This document shows positions 1-8,275 of a stretch of 62,224 nt of DNA, one piece after another. A program made the position numbers and the translations under genes. The notes beneath the pieces were generated by a model. That model was not told the origin of the DNA, ran no database searches, and was given only the letters and a program-made list of their open reading frames with translations. The stretch spans positions 1 through 62,224 of the forward strand of contig JAFIEL010000005.1 of assembly GCA_020832585.1 (NCBI GenBank), written 5' to 3'. The DNA comes from Natronohydrobacter sp. (GTDB lineage Bacteria > Pseudomonadota > Alphaproteobacteria > Rhodobacterales > Rhodobacteraceae). How positions within the stretch are numbered: the stretch's first letter is position 1; every line of letters begins with the position of its first letter.

Positions 1-83
1 CACCAGTAGTCAGGCCGTCGTGAACGCCCTGAAAATTTCAGGGCGTTCTGGAAGCCGCTTTTCACTGCATCCACGAAAGTCAT
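1..83 (-). CDS. DUF805 family membrane protein, N-terminus only (cut by window edge)
   Basis: This reading frame starts at an ATG at 83 and runs off the left edge, so only about 27 codons are visible. A good ribosome binding site (GGAGG, seven bases before the ATG) precedes it. The visible N-terminus ends in FSGRSRRPDYW, the signature with which DUF805 inner-membrane proteins begin. It lies 28 bases downstream of sucD on the same strand and is probably in the same transcript. The family has no established function. The palindrome at 22-48 lies inside this coding sequence. Confidence 0.72.
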   Translation of the reverse strand, partial: MTFVDAVKSGFQNALKFSGRSRRPDYW

Positions 84-111
84 GTCCGGCCCTCCCAGCG
101 CCATTGACGGA

Positions 112-996
112 TTATTTGCCGATGGCTTTCAGCACAGCCTCGCCCAGACCAGCCGGGCTGTCGGCCACGATGATACCGGCCGATTTCATCGCCTCGATCT
201 TGTCATCCGCACCGCCCTTGCCGCCCGCGACAATCGCACCGGCATGACCCATGCGGCGGCCCGGAGGGGCCGTGCGGCCCGCGATGAAGCCCGCGCAGGG
301 CTTGGAGCGCCCGCGCTTGGCTTCGTCTTTCAGGAATTGTGCGGCTTCTTCTTCGGCACTGCCCCCGATTTCCCCGATCATGATGATCGATTCGGTTTCA
401 TCATCGGCCAGAAACCATTCCAAAACGTCAAGATGCTCGGTCCCCTTGATCGGGTCGCCGCCGATGCCCACGCAGGTGGACTGGCCCAGACCCACATCGG
501 TGGTCTGCTTGACGGCTTCATAGGTCAGCGTGCCCGAACGCGACACGACACCGACGGAACCGCGGCGGTGGATATGGCCGGGCATGATGCCGATCTTGCA
601 GGCGTCGGGCGTGATGACACCGGGGCAGTTCGGGCCGATCAGGATCGACTTCGACCCTTCCAGCGCGCGCTTGACCTTCATCATGTCCAGCACCGGGATG
701 CCTTCGGTGATGCAGACGATCAGTTCCATTTCTGCGTCGATGGCTTCCAAGATGGAATCGGCAGCGAAGGGCGGCGGGACATAGATCACGGACGCATTGG
801 CTTCGGTTTTGGCTTTCGCTTCATGCACCGAATTGAAAACGGGCAGGTCGAGATGCGTGCTTCCACCTTTGCCGGGGGTTACGCCGCCCACCATCTGCGT
901 GCCATAAGCAATGGCCTGTTCGGAATGGAATGTGCCCTGCGAGCCGGTGAAGCCCTGACAGATGACTTTGGTATGTTTATCGACAAGAACGGCCAT
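112..996 (-). CDS. sucD: Succinate--CoA ligase, alpha subunit
   Basis: The 294-residue protein matches the full length of the SucD family. With SucC it converts succinyl-CoA to succinate with substrate-level NTP formation in the TCA cycle, in the cytoplasm. The N-terminal CoA-binding Rossmann fold starts at [15 protein letters not shown]. The ligase segment around residue 251 carries RMGHAGAI, whose His is the phosphorylated catalytic residue in this family. It normally follows sucC directly. Here a sulfotransferase gene, a broken duplicate of its own 5' end and a membrane-protein gene lie between the two. A DUF805 gene follows 28 bases downstream. The ATG at 996 has an AGGAG upstream. Confidence 0.97.
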   Translation of the reverse strand: MAVLVDKHTKVICQGFTGSQGTFHSEQAIAYGTQMVGGVTPGKGGSTHLDLPVFNSVHEAKAKTEANASVIYVPPPFAADSILEAIDAEMELIVCITEGIPVLDMMKVKRALEGSKSILIGPNCPGVITPDACKIGIMPGHIHRRGSVGVVSRSGTLTYEAVKQTTDVGLGQSTCVGIGGDPIKGTEHLDVLEWFLADDETESIIMIGEIGGSAEEEAAQFLKDEAKRGRSKPCAGFIAGRTAPPGRRMGHAGAIVAGGKGGADDKIEAMKSAGIIVADSPAGLGEAVLKAIGK

Positions 997-1017
997 TGGG
1001 GTCTGAACTCCTGTGAA

Positions 1018-1701
1018 TTAGGCGCGCGTTCGGGGGCGCAAAGAGGTTTCCAAGCTGTAGAACGGGGCCAGCAGCTCGAAATCGGGGTGTGTATGGGTGA
1101 CGATCTGCGCCTGTGCCTCGGGTGACAGATCGTCAAAACCGAGGGCCACGCGGGACCGTTGTTCATTTTCCAGAACGAAGGGCTGGCCCAGCCGTTCCGA
1201 AAGCGTGTCTTGGATCGCGTCTGCATCCTCGACCCGGTACACGGCGTCAAAGCGTGCCAGATCAGGGCCAAGGAATTGCGCGAAATTGTCCGTGTGATGC
1301 TTGATCGAGGGCACCTGCGCGCGGTAACGCGGCAGGTCACGGAAGAAGGCATCCGCCGAGGGCATCGGATCGAGCGTCGCGTCGGGCGCCTTTTCCAGCG
1401 CCTTGGCGACATCGCGGTGATCGAGCACGCGGTTTGTATAGACCGAGAGCAGGCGGCGGATGGGATCGCGGATGATCGTGAACAGCCACAACCCGGACAG
1501 CCCTGCCAGATCAGGCGGCTCGACACTTGCGATACGGTCAGCCACGCGCTGGCGGTAGAAGCGGTGGATATTGCCACCGAACGCCGCGCGGTCGAACACC
1601 TCCCCGTGTTCCAGCCGGTAGAAGCTGCGCAAAACGGAGGTCGACATGCATTTCGGCACACCGACAAAGGCCATTCCAAAGCTGTCAAACGCGGCTATCA
1701 C
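1018..1701 (-). CDS. Sulfotransferase family 2-type protein
   Basis: This is a cytosolic-type sulfotransferase-fold protein of about 227 residues. Near the N-terminus VPKCMSTSVLRSF matches the 5'-phosphosulfate loop. About 60 residues on, IIRDPIRRLLSVYTN matches the 3'-phosphate motif (RDP...S) that binds PAPS. The acceptor cannot be inferred, but carbohydrate or polymer sulfation is typical of Sulfotransfer_2 proteins. The start is my choice. The frame is open up to a TTG at 1734, but GTG at 1701 has AAGGAG six bases upstream, which is far better. It sits 21 bases before sucD and just after the broken sucD fragment, inside the suc operon. By eye its base composition resembles the core genome. 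Confidence 0.8.
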   Translation of the reverse strand: MIAAFDSFGMAFVGVPKCMSTSVLRSFYRLEHGEVFDRAAFGGNIHRFYRQRVADRIASVEPPDLAGLSGLWLFTIIRDPIRRLLSVYTNRVLDHRDVAKALEKAPDATLDPMPSADAFFRDLPRYRAQVPSIKHHTDNFAQFLGPDLARFDAVYRVEDADAIQDTLSERLGQPFVLENEQRSRVALGFDDLSPEAQAQIVTHTHPDFELLAPFYSLETSLRPRTRA

Positions 1702-1771
1702 GTCATGCTCCTTCGACTGGAGGCATTGTGGCAACTGTCGAAAAGTTAATGTATGTGGCTTCCTGACTCTC

Positions 1772-1900
1772 CTTGAGGCGTGCGACGTCGCCTACCATCT
1801 TCATGCTACAGGCTATGGTATTTTCGTGATGAAGGGCAACTGGCGAGGCGGAGAGGCCCTGACAGATGATCTTGGTGCGTTTATCAAGGAGGATGGGCAT
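1772..1900 (-). pseudogene. Fragment of a second sucD (5' end, 43 codons)
   Basis: From an ATG at 1900 the translation aligns without gaps to the first 43 residues of the intact SucD. By hand I count 20 identities of 43, for example LLDKRTKIICQG against [12 protein letters not shown], then KMVGDV against QMVGGV. The nucleotide match is also clear at the start, for example ATCTGTCAGGGC in both. After residue 43 similarity stops and the frame runs into the sulfotransferase upstream region. A GGAG precedes the ATG, so it may still be translated into a short peptide. It lies 11 bases after the low-G+C membrane-protein gene. I read it as the leftover of an old duplication or insertion that split sucC from sucD. 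Confidence 0.75.
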
Positions 1901-1911
1901 CCTGTCCCTCT

Positions 1912-2598
1912 TTATTGTAGAATTGAGGCAAATGCTGCCCATTCGATTTTAAACTCTTCGGGCGCCTCTGCCAGAGCGTTAAAAATACTAGCTTCGCCAG
2001 TAAATCGCACTTCGAATCCATCGGCTCGCGCCGATTCAACTTGTACGGAGACGACCGAGTTTGGCATTTGCACATTGATAAGGATAACGCGCACGGGCAT
2101 TGAGCTTGGAAAGGGTTGCGGAAAATCGAAGAATGCCAGCGTTGAGACGACCTCGCCGCGGTCCTCTTCATCAAGGAACCGCAGATTGTCGAATTCAAGT
2201 TCACCCCAAGACTGTAAACCTCTTTCACCTCGTGCTTCTTCGATAGCAGACTGAGCGAGTTGATTTGTTTCTTCCATATTCCTCAGTGCGGTCGAAAAGC
2301 TGTTGGCTAGCGTGTCTATCATTATCTGTTGGGTCCTGGGTAATTCATCGAGTTCCATCGCCAAGTTTTCGACCCGATTCTGTGAGACGCTATTTTGGTA
2401 ACTGACGAATGCAAGAGCCAAGCCTAGCAATGCAATTACCAAACCTATCGCCCACCCAATTGTCTTCCCTGTCGTCTCGATCTTTATTACAGATCTCGAA
2501 AGAGACGAAACCGCCTGATCGATAGTGGATACTCTGTGCTCCAACCGGCTCACCGTATCGTTCAACGATGAAACGCTATCGCTCCTCCGTCCCGACAA
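1912..2598 (-). CDS. Uncharacterised coiled-coil membrane protein inserted between sucC and sucD
   Basis: I do not recognise this 228-residue protein. Residues about 5-45 are heptad-like and rich in Ser, Val and Leu. One transmembrane helix follows at about 48-68 ([20 protein letters not shown]). A second predicted coiled coil covers about 70-125, and a soluble C-terminal domain of about 100 residues ends the protein, rich in beta-type segments such as [13 protein letters not shown]. The start is a TTG at 2598, supported by AAGGGG nine bases upstream and overlapping the end of sucC by context. Three 60-base lines I counted here are 48-50% G+C, against about 58-65% in most neighbouring lines, so the gene looks acquired. 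Membrane anchoring is visible, but the function is unknown. Confidence 0.65.
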   Translation of the reverse strand: MSGRRSDSVSSLNDTVSRLEHRVSTIDQAVSSLSRSVIKIETTGKTIGWAIGLVIALLGLALAFVSYQNSVSQNRVENLAMELDELPRTQQIMIDTLANSFSTALRNMEETNQLAQSAIEEARGERGLQSWGELEFDNLRFLDEEDRGEVVSTLAFFDFPQPFPSSMPVRVILINVQMPNSVVSVQVESARADGFEVRFTGEASIFNALAEAPEEFKIEWAAFASILQ

Positions 2599-2604
2599 TT
2601 CAGA

Positions 2605-3798
2605 CTACCCCTTCACGGCCTTGACGATCTTTTCAGCGCCATCTTTCAGGTTGTCTGCAGCAATGACGTTCAGCCCTGAATTGCGGATGATGTCCTTGCC
2701 CAGATCGACATTGGTGCCTTCCAGACGTACCACCAGCGGCACTTGCAGCCCGACATCCTTGACGGCCGCGATCACGCCTTCGGCGATGATGTCGCAGCGC
2801 ATGATGCCGCCGAAGATATTGACCAGAATGCCCTTCACATTCGGGTCCGAGGTGATGATCTTGAAGGCTTCCGTCACCTTTTCCTTGGTTGCCCCGCCGC
2901 CCACATCGAGGAAGTTGGCAGGCTCGGCCCCGTAGAGCTTGATGATATCCATCGTGGCCATCGCAAGGCCCGCGCCATTGACCATGCAGCCGATCTCGCC
3001 ATCGAGCGCGATATAGTTCAGGTCGTATTTGGAGGCTGCAAGTTCTTTGGGATCCTCTTCCGTCTCGTCGCGCAGCGCAAGAATGTCGGGCTGGCGGTAA
3101 AGCGCGTTGGAATCGAAGCCCATCTTCGCGTCGAGGCATTTCAGATCGCCATCTGTGGTCACGATCAGCGGGTTGATCTCGACCATCTCGGCGTCACGCT
3201 CGACAAAGAGCTTGTAGAGCTTGTTCAGGAGATCAACACATTGCTTGACCTGCTTGCCTTCCAGCCCCAGCGCGAAAGCCACGCGGCGGCCATGAAAGCC
3301 CTGGATGCCGGTTGCCGGGTCGATGCTGAAGGACAGAATTTTCTCGGGCGTATGGGCCGCGACTTCCTCGATATCCATGCCGCCCTCGGTCGAGCAGACG
3401 AAACTGATGCGCGAGGACACACGGTCGACCAGCAGCGCGAGATAGAGTTCGCGCGAAATATCCGAGCCATCCTCGATATAGATGCGGTTGACCTGTTTGC
3501 CTGCGGGGCCAGTCTGATGCGTGACCAGCGTGCGGCCCAGCATGGCTTTCGCGTGCTCTTCGGCTTCGGCCACGGATTTGGCCAGACGCACACCGCCCTT
3601 TTCGCCAGCAGACGCTTCCTTGAAGCTGCCCTTGCCGCGACCGCCTGCATGGATCTGCGCCTTGACCACCCAGAGCGGGCCGTCCATTTCACTGGCTGCC
3701 GATTTCGCCTCCTCGGCCTTGAAAACGATGCGGCCATCCGAGACCGGCACCCCGTATGAGCGCAGCAGCCCCTTGGCCTGATATTCGTGAATGTTCAT
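2605..3798 (-). CDS. sucC: Succinate--CoA ligase [ADP-forming], beta subunit
   Basis: This 397-residue protein is full length for SucC. An N-terminal ATP-grasp domain contains [13 protein letters not shown] in its glycine-rich part. The C-terminal ligase domain carries [16 protein letters not shown] and [10 protein letters not shown], both highly conserved in the family. With SucD it forms the TCA-cycle succinyl-CoA synthetase. The gene is preceded by a 250-base intergenic region that holds the mdh terminator and a 29-base palindrome. It is followed after six bases by the inserted coiled-coil membrane gene instead of sucD. The start ATG gives the standard [10 protein letters not shown]-terminus. 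Confidence 0.97.
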   Translation of the reverse strand: MNIHEYQAKGLLRSYGVPVSDGRIVFKAEEAKSAASEMDGPLWVVKAQIHAGGRGKGSFKEASAGEKGGVRLAKSVAEAEEHAKAMLGRTLVTHQTGPAGKQVNRIYIEDGSDISRELYLALLVDRVSSRISFVCSTEGGMDIEEVAAHTPEKILSFSIDPATGIQGFHGRRVAFALGLEGKQVKQCVDLLNKLYKLFVERDAEMVEINPLIVTTDGDLKCLDAKMGFDSNALYRQPDILALRDETEEDPKELAASKYDLNYIALDGEIGCMVNGAGLAMATMDIIKLYGAEPANFLDVGGGATKEKVTEAFKIITSDPNVKGILVNIFGGIMRCDIIAEGVIAAVKDVGLQVPLVVRLEGTNVDLGKDIIRNSGLNVIAADNLKDGAEKIVKAVKG

Positions 3799-3908
3799 GG
3801 ACCTGTCCCGTTCCTGTCATATCTTGCGCCCCGTGCATGGCAGACTGAGCGCGAAAAACAACGATAATCTGCTGCAAATTGAGGCGATGGGCGGAAAATC
3901 GAAACTTC

Positions 3909-3937
3909 GTGATCACAGTTTTGAAAAGTGTGATCAC
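3909..3937. promoter_or_regulatory. 29-base near-perfect palindrome upstream of sucC (candidate operator)
   Basis: Two copies of the 8-base palindrome GTGATCAC, at 3909-3916 and 3930-3937, start 21 bases apart, which is two helical turns. The bases between them (TTTT and AAAA arms) extend the symmetry, so that apart from the centre only one symmetric pair breaks it. The element lies about 110 bases before the sucC start and after the mdh terminator, where an operator for the suc genes would be expected. I cannot name the regulator. It could instead form a hairpin in the leader RNA. Confidence 0.45.
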
Positions 3938-3996
3938 ATAAATCGGCCCATGCTCAAGGCCCTGTGACTTGTGACCGCAAACATGGCGCTTCGACG

Positions 3997-4023
3997 AAAA
4001 AGGCCGCACCTTTCGGCGCGGCC
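3997..4023 (-). terminator. Rho-independent terminator of mdh
   Basis: On the minus strand a nine-base-pair GC-rich stem (GGCCGCGCC with GGTGCGGCC, one G-U pair) encloses a short GAAA loop and is followed by five T. It lies 27 bases after the mdh stop. It separates mdh from the sucC transcript, so sucC needs its own promoter. Confidence 0.8.
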
Positions 4024-4050
4024 CTGAGCAGAATTGAGTCGTCGAACGGC

Positions 4051-5169
<1,119 letters not shown>

Positions 5170-5236
5170 TCAAACTGCTTGTTTGCAACCCGGAACTCTG
5201 GCACTCTCTTGTCACTGTCGTGCATGGAACATTCCG

Positions 5237-5845
5237 ATGACGCGCGTATTTCGCGGCTTGTTCGTCACCCTGATAACACTGCTGACCATCCTGCCCCTGC
5301 CGCGCGCTGCGGCGGAAACGCTGGCATTGTCAGGTGTTCTGCAAAACGCAGCGGGACAGCCCTTGCCGGGGCACCGGTTGCGCATTGTCTTCGGCAGTGA
5401 CCAGAACGCGCGGTTGCCGGATACCGGATATCTTGTCCAAACGGATGCGCGGGGCCGTTTCGCGCTGGACGCTGATGTTACGCTCAAATCCCGGCGCGTG
5501 CGTCTCGACAGTGTGTTCGCGCGCCATCCATCGCAACTTCTGGAAATCGGCTTTGAACTGGCCCTGATGGATCGCCCTGCCCTACATTGGGTTGAGTTGG
5601 ATTTCATTGCCGGATATGGCCCGCTGCGCGGGATCAGGACCTATGTCGCCGGGCGTAACGGCAGGTTCACCGAGCCGCTTGTCTTTCATTCGCGCGATCA
5701 CGCCTGGTCGGTGCCGGGTGATCCGAGTGGGTTGCGCATCACAGGGACCGGAACGGATGTTCAGGTCGAGAGCTGGGATGAACCTGCGGCCGGTCGATTG
5801 CGACTTGTCCTGCGCGTGATCCATGAAAAACTGGTCATGAGGTAG
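5237..5845 (+). CDS. Uncharacterised exported protein
   Basis: I do not recognise this 202-residue protein. A signal peptide covers residues 1 to about 26 (Arg, hydrophobic core VTLITLLTILPL, then cleavage after PRAAAE-like residues). The mature part starts with LSGVLQNAAGQPLPGHRLRIVF, which reads like a carboxypeptidase-regulatory or Ig-like beta fold of the kind seen in periplasmic proteins. No catalytic motif is visible. The ATG at 5237 was chosen because the signal peptide begins there, although the ribosome site is weak. The gene is divergent from mdh and is followed 31 bases later by a small two-helix membrane protein, probably in the same transcript. Confidence 0.65.
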   Translation: MTRVFRGLFVTLITLLTILPLPRAAAETLALSGVLQNAAGQPLPGHRLRIVFGSDQNARLPDTGYLVQTDARGRFALDADVTLKSRRVRLDSVFARHPSQLLEIGFELALMDRPALHWVELDFIAGYGPLRGIRTYVAGRNGRFTEPLVFHSRDHAWSVPGDPSGLRITGTGTDVQVESWDEPAAGRLRLVLRVIHEKLVMR

Positions 5846-5876
5846 CACAGAGCAACCTCTTGGAGATGTCGCGCGG

Positions 5877-6086
5877 ATGAAAAGCACCGTGTTTCAGATT
5901 GCCGGGGTTGCGGTCATCATCTTGTCCGTGGGGGTGGTCTGGCTGCTCGACCTTTATGGTTGCGCTTTCAATACTATGGGATGCAACCGTATCATGCCCC
6001 GGCTGACAGCCGAGCTTATGACCCTGCTGGTCGTTCCCGTCATCGTCGGGACTGGCCTGATTCTCTACGGTCGCAGCCTGCGTTGA
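5877..6086 (+). CDS. Small two-helix membrane protein
   Basis: This is a 69-residue hydrophobic protein with helices at about 6-26 (FQIAGVAVIILSVGVVWLLDL) and 44-64 (LMTLLVVPVIVGTGLILYG). They are linked by a short loop with two Cys (GCAFNTMGCN), so a disulfide in the periplasm is possible. A GGAG lies upstream of the ATG. The function is unknown. It probably shares a transcript with the exported protein before it. It resembles many unnamed small inner-membrane proteins of this order. Confidence 0.55.
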   Translation: MKSTVFQIAGVAVIILSVGVVWLLDLYGCAFNTMGCNRIMPRLTAELMTLLVVPVIVGTGLILYGRSLR

Positions 6087-6123
6087 ACCTTCGCTCCCGT
6101 TTTGCCCGGCGCGTCCAGCAGGT

Positions 6124-6261
6124 TTACGGGGCCTGAATTTCGTTGCATTCGACAAGCCCCGAAGGCGTTGTCACGCAGTTATGGGTCATGCCGACGCTAT
6201 CCTCTGCCGGCATGCGGCAAGCGGCAAGCAGGATCACCAGACCGAGAAAAAGCCGCGCCAT
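6124..6261 (-). CDS. Small putative lipoprotein (45 residues)
   Basis: This short frame encodes a 45-residue protein. Its N-terminus is a typical lipoprotein signal: an Arg, a hydrophobic stretch and the lipobox LLAAC, with Cys at residue 15. The mature part of 31 residues contains two more Cys (HNC and VEC), which could form a disulfide. It lies 88 bases downstream of the MotB/OmpA-like gene on the same strand and may belong to its transcript. The ribosome site is poor, which lowers confidence. The function is unknown. Confidence 0.5.
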   Translation of the reverse strand: MARLFLGLVILLAACRMPAEDSVGMTHNCVTTPSGLVECNEIQAP

Positions 6262-6349
6262 CTTATGCCCGCATTCTTATATGAAAACCTCCAGAACGCT
6301 AACACCTGCCAGCCGCGCGATCAACAAATGCCTGGGGCGCAGCTTGCTC

Positions 6350-8272
6350 TTACCGCTCGGTCAGTTTCAACTCGATCCGGCGGTTGCGCGAGCGCGCTTC
6401 AAATGTATTGCGCGGGTCCACGGGCCGGTATTCGCCAAAGCCCGCCGCTGACAGACGAAACGCCGGGAAGCCGCGCTCTTCGGTCAGGTAGCGCACCACG
6501 GACAGCGCGCGGGCCTGCGACAGGGCCCAGTTATCGGCAAAGCGCCCGCCCGGTGCAATGGGCAGGTTGTCGGTATGACCCTCGACCTGCAGGATCCAGT
6601 CGATATCGGGCGGGATGCGGTCGGCAACATCATTCAGGATCGCGACCACATCGCCGATCTGCGCGCGCCCCTCGGGGGCCAGATCGGCAGAGCCAAGTTC
6701 GAACAGCACCTCAGACGAGAATACGAAACGGTCGCCCACGATCTCGACGCCCTGCCGCCCTTCGAGCACCTGGCGCAACTGGCCGAAAAATTCGGAGCGG
6801 AAGCTTTCGAGACGCTCACGCTCTGCCGCTTCCAGATCCGCGCGACGGCGTTCTTCTGCGGCAAGCTGGGCCAGTGCAAGGTTCAGATCCGCGCCAAGGC
6901 TTTCGATCTGGGTCTGGGCGGCTTCTTCACGCGCGCGCGCCTCGCCCAGCAGATCCTGCAAGCCCCCTACCTGCCCGCGCAGGGCCGCGACCTGCTGGTT
7001 GAGCACTTCCAGACGGCGCTGGTCCTCCAGGCTTTGGGCGTCGCGCTCTGACAGGGCGGATTCTGCCATGGCGCGCAGCGCGGCAAGGCGTTCGCGTTCG
7101 CTGATTTCCAGCGCCAGTGCCGTTTCAAGCTCTTCCTGCCCGGCCCGCGCGGCAGCGAGCATCGTCAATGTTTCCTCGGCGCGGCGGCGCTGTTCTTCCA
7201 GCGCCAGCGTCATGGCTGTCAGTTCGGCATCGGCACCTTCCAGCCTTGCGCGCAGCGCCTCTGCAGCGGCGGCATCGGCCAGTCGGCGGCGCTCTTCCTC
7301 GGAGAGTTGCGCCTCGGTATCGGCCAGTTGCGCGCGCAGCGCCTCGGTGGCGGCGGCTTCGGCCAGACGCAGGCGTTCCTCTTCGCTCAGTTGCACCTGT
7401 GCATCGGCCAGCCGCGCGCGCAGGGCTTCGGCGGCGGCGGCTTCGGCAAGGGCTGCGGCCTCGGCGGCATCGAGATCGGCGCGCAAGGCCGCATCCGCGT
7501 CGGACAGGTCGCGCCGTATCGCTTCGGAGTCGGCAAGCGCCGCCGCAAGCTGGGCCAGCGAGATTTCCCGGCTGGCCGCATCCTCCTGCACCGCTGCGAG
7601 TGCTGCGGAAAGCTGCGCCAGTGTCGCCTCTTGCGCCAGGGCCTCGGCCTGAGCTTGTGCCAATGCGGCCTCGACCGCATCGGCGCGGGCTGCGGCCAGA
7701 CGCGCGGCCTCGGCCTCGAGGCTGAGTTCATCGCGCAAGGAGGCGAGCGCAAGTTGCAGCGCTTCCTGTTCCGAGAGCGCACGGGCCTGCGCCTCTTCCA
7801 GCGCCGCAACATCCGCCGCCAGCGCCTGACCTTCGGCAATGGCGGTATCGCGCGACGCAATCAGAGCCGCAACCTGCGCTTCGAAATCGGTGATGCGCGC
7901 CTGTGCGGCGTCGAGTTCGGCCCCGCGCGCGGCCAGATCCCGGTCAAGCGCTGCGATTTGCACCAATTGGGCGGCGGCAAGGGCGCGCGACTGGTCCAGA
8001 TCCTCGCTCAATGCCCCAACCTGCCCTTCGAGCGAGGCGACACGCGCGCGCGACAGACCCAGCGCATTGGCAAGGCTCGCCACTTCGGCGCTCAGCCCCT
8101 CCAGCTGGGTGTCCTGCGCTGAAATCGTATCGCGCAGTACATATTGCACGATCATGAAGATCGACAAAACGAACATCAGCACCAGAAGCAACGCCGTCAT
8201 CGCATCAACGAAACCCGGCCAGATCGCGCCCGAGACATCGCGGCGTTGCCCGGATTTGCGCGCCAGCGCCAT
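6350..8272 (-). CDS. MotB/OmpA-like peptidoglycan-binding protein with a very long coiled coil
   Basis: The 640-residue protein has one N-terminal membrane helix at about 19-46. It begins with WPGFVDAMTALLLVLMF, the MotB/ExbD/TolR pattern in which the Asp (residue 23 here) is the proton-binding residue. A coiled coil of about 440 residues follows, rich in Ala, Glu, Leu and Arg. An OmpA-type domain closes the protein (about 505-640, with FELGSADLAPEGRAQI, VEGHTDNLPI and LSQARALSVVRYL). By homology it anchors to peptidoglycan and forms a proton-driven stator with the MotA/ExbB-like protein encoded three bases upstream. No flagellar genes are nearby. The periplasmic spacer is far longer than in flagellar MotB. 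Exact role unknown. Confidence 0.8.
   Translation of the reverse strand: MALARKSGQRRDVSGAIWPGFVDAMTALLLVLMFVLSIFMIVQYVLRDTISAQDTQLEGLSAEVASLANALGLSRARVASLEGQVGALSEDLDQSRALAAAQLVQIAALDRDLAARGAELDAAQARITDFEAQVAALIASRDTAIAEGQALAADVAALEEAQARALSEQEALQLALASLRDELSLEAEAARLAAARADAVEAALAQAQAEALAQEATLAQLSAALAAVQEDAASREISLAQLAAALADSEAIRRDLSDADAALRADLDAAEAAALAEAAAAEALRARLADAQVQLSEEERLRLAEAAATEALRAQLADTEAQLSEEERRRLADAAAAEALRARLEGADAELTAMTLALEEQRRRAEETLTMLAAARAGQEELETALALEISERERLAALRAMAESALSERDAQSLEDQRRLEVLNQQVAALRGQVGGLQDLLGEARAREEAAQTQIESLGADLNLALAQLAAEERRRADLEAAERERLESFRSEFFGQLRQVLEGRQGVEIVGDRFVFSSEVLFELGSADLAPEGRAQIGDVVAILNDVADRIPPDIDWILQVEGHTDNLPIAPGGRFADNWALSQARALSVVRYLTEERGFPAFRLSAAGFGEYRPVDPRNTFEARSRNRRIELKLTER
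7192..7447 (-). repeat. Tandem repeats in the coiled coil of the MotB-like protein
   Basis: Residues about 275-360 of the MotB-like protein hold about three copies of a unit of about 28 residues. Its core is EALRARLADxxxQLSEEER, followed by an RLAxAAAA linker. The DNA repeats too, with near-identical blocks about 84 bases apart. This looks like recent expansion of the coiled coil by unequal exchange, so spacer length may vary between strains. Confidence 0.7.
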
Positions 8273-8275
8273 GGC

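Noticed and set aside
22-48. Palindrome with 13-base arms near the left edge, looks like a terminator after sucD
   Set aside because: It lies inside the DUF805 coding sequence (codons for QNALKFSGR), has no T run, and the frame with its ribosome site is better supported.
82-1125. Long plus-strand frame opposite sucD
   Set aside because: It is antisense to a clear sucD and the composition is that of a shadow frame.
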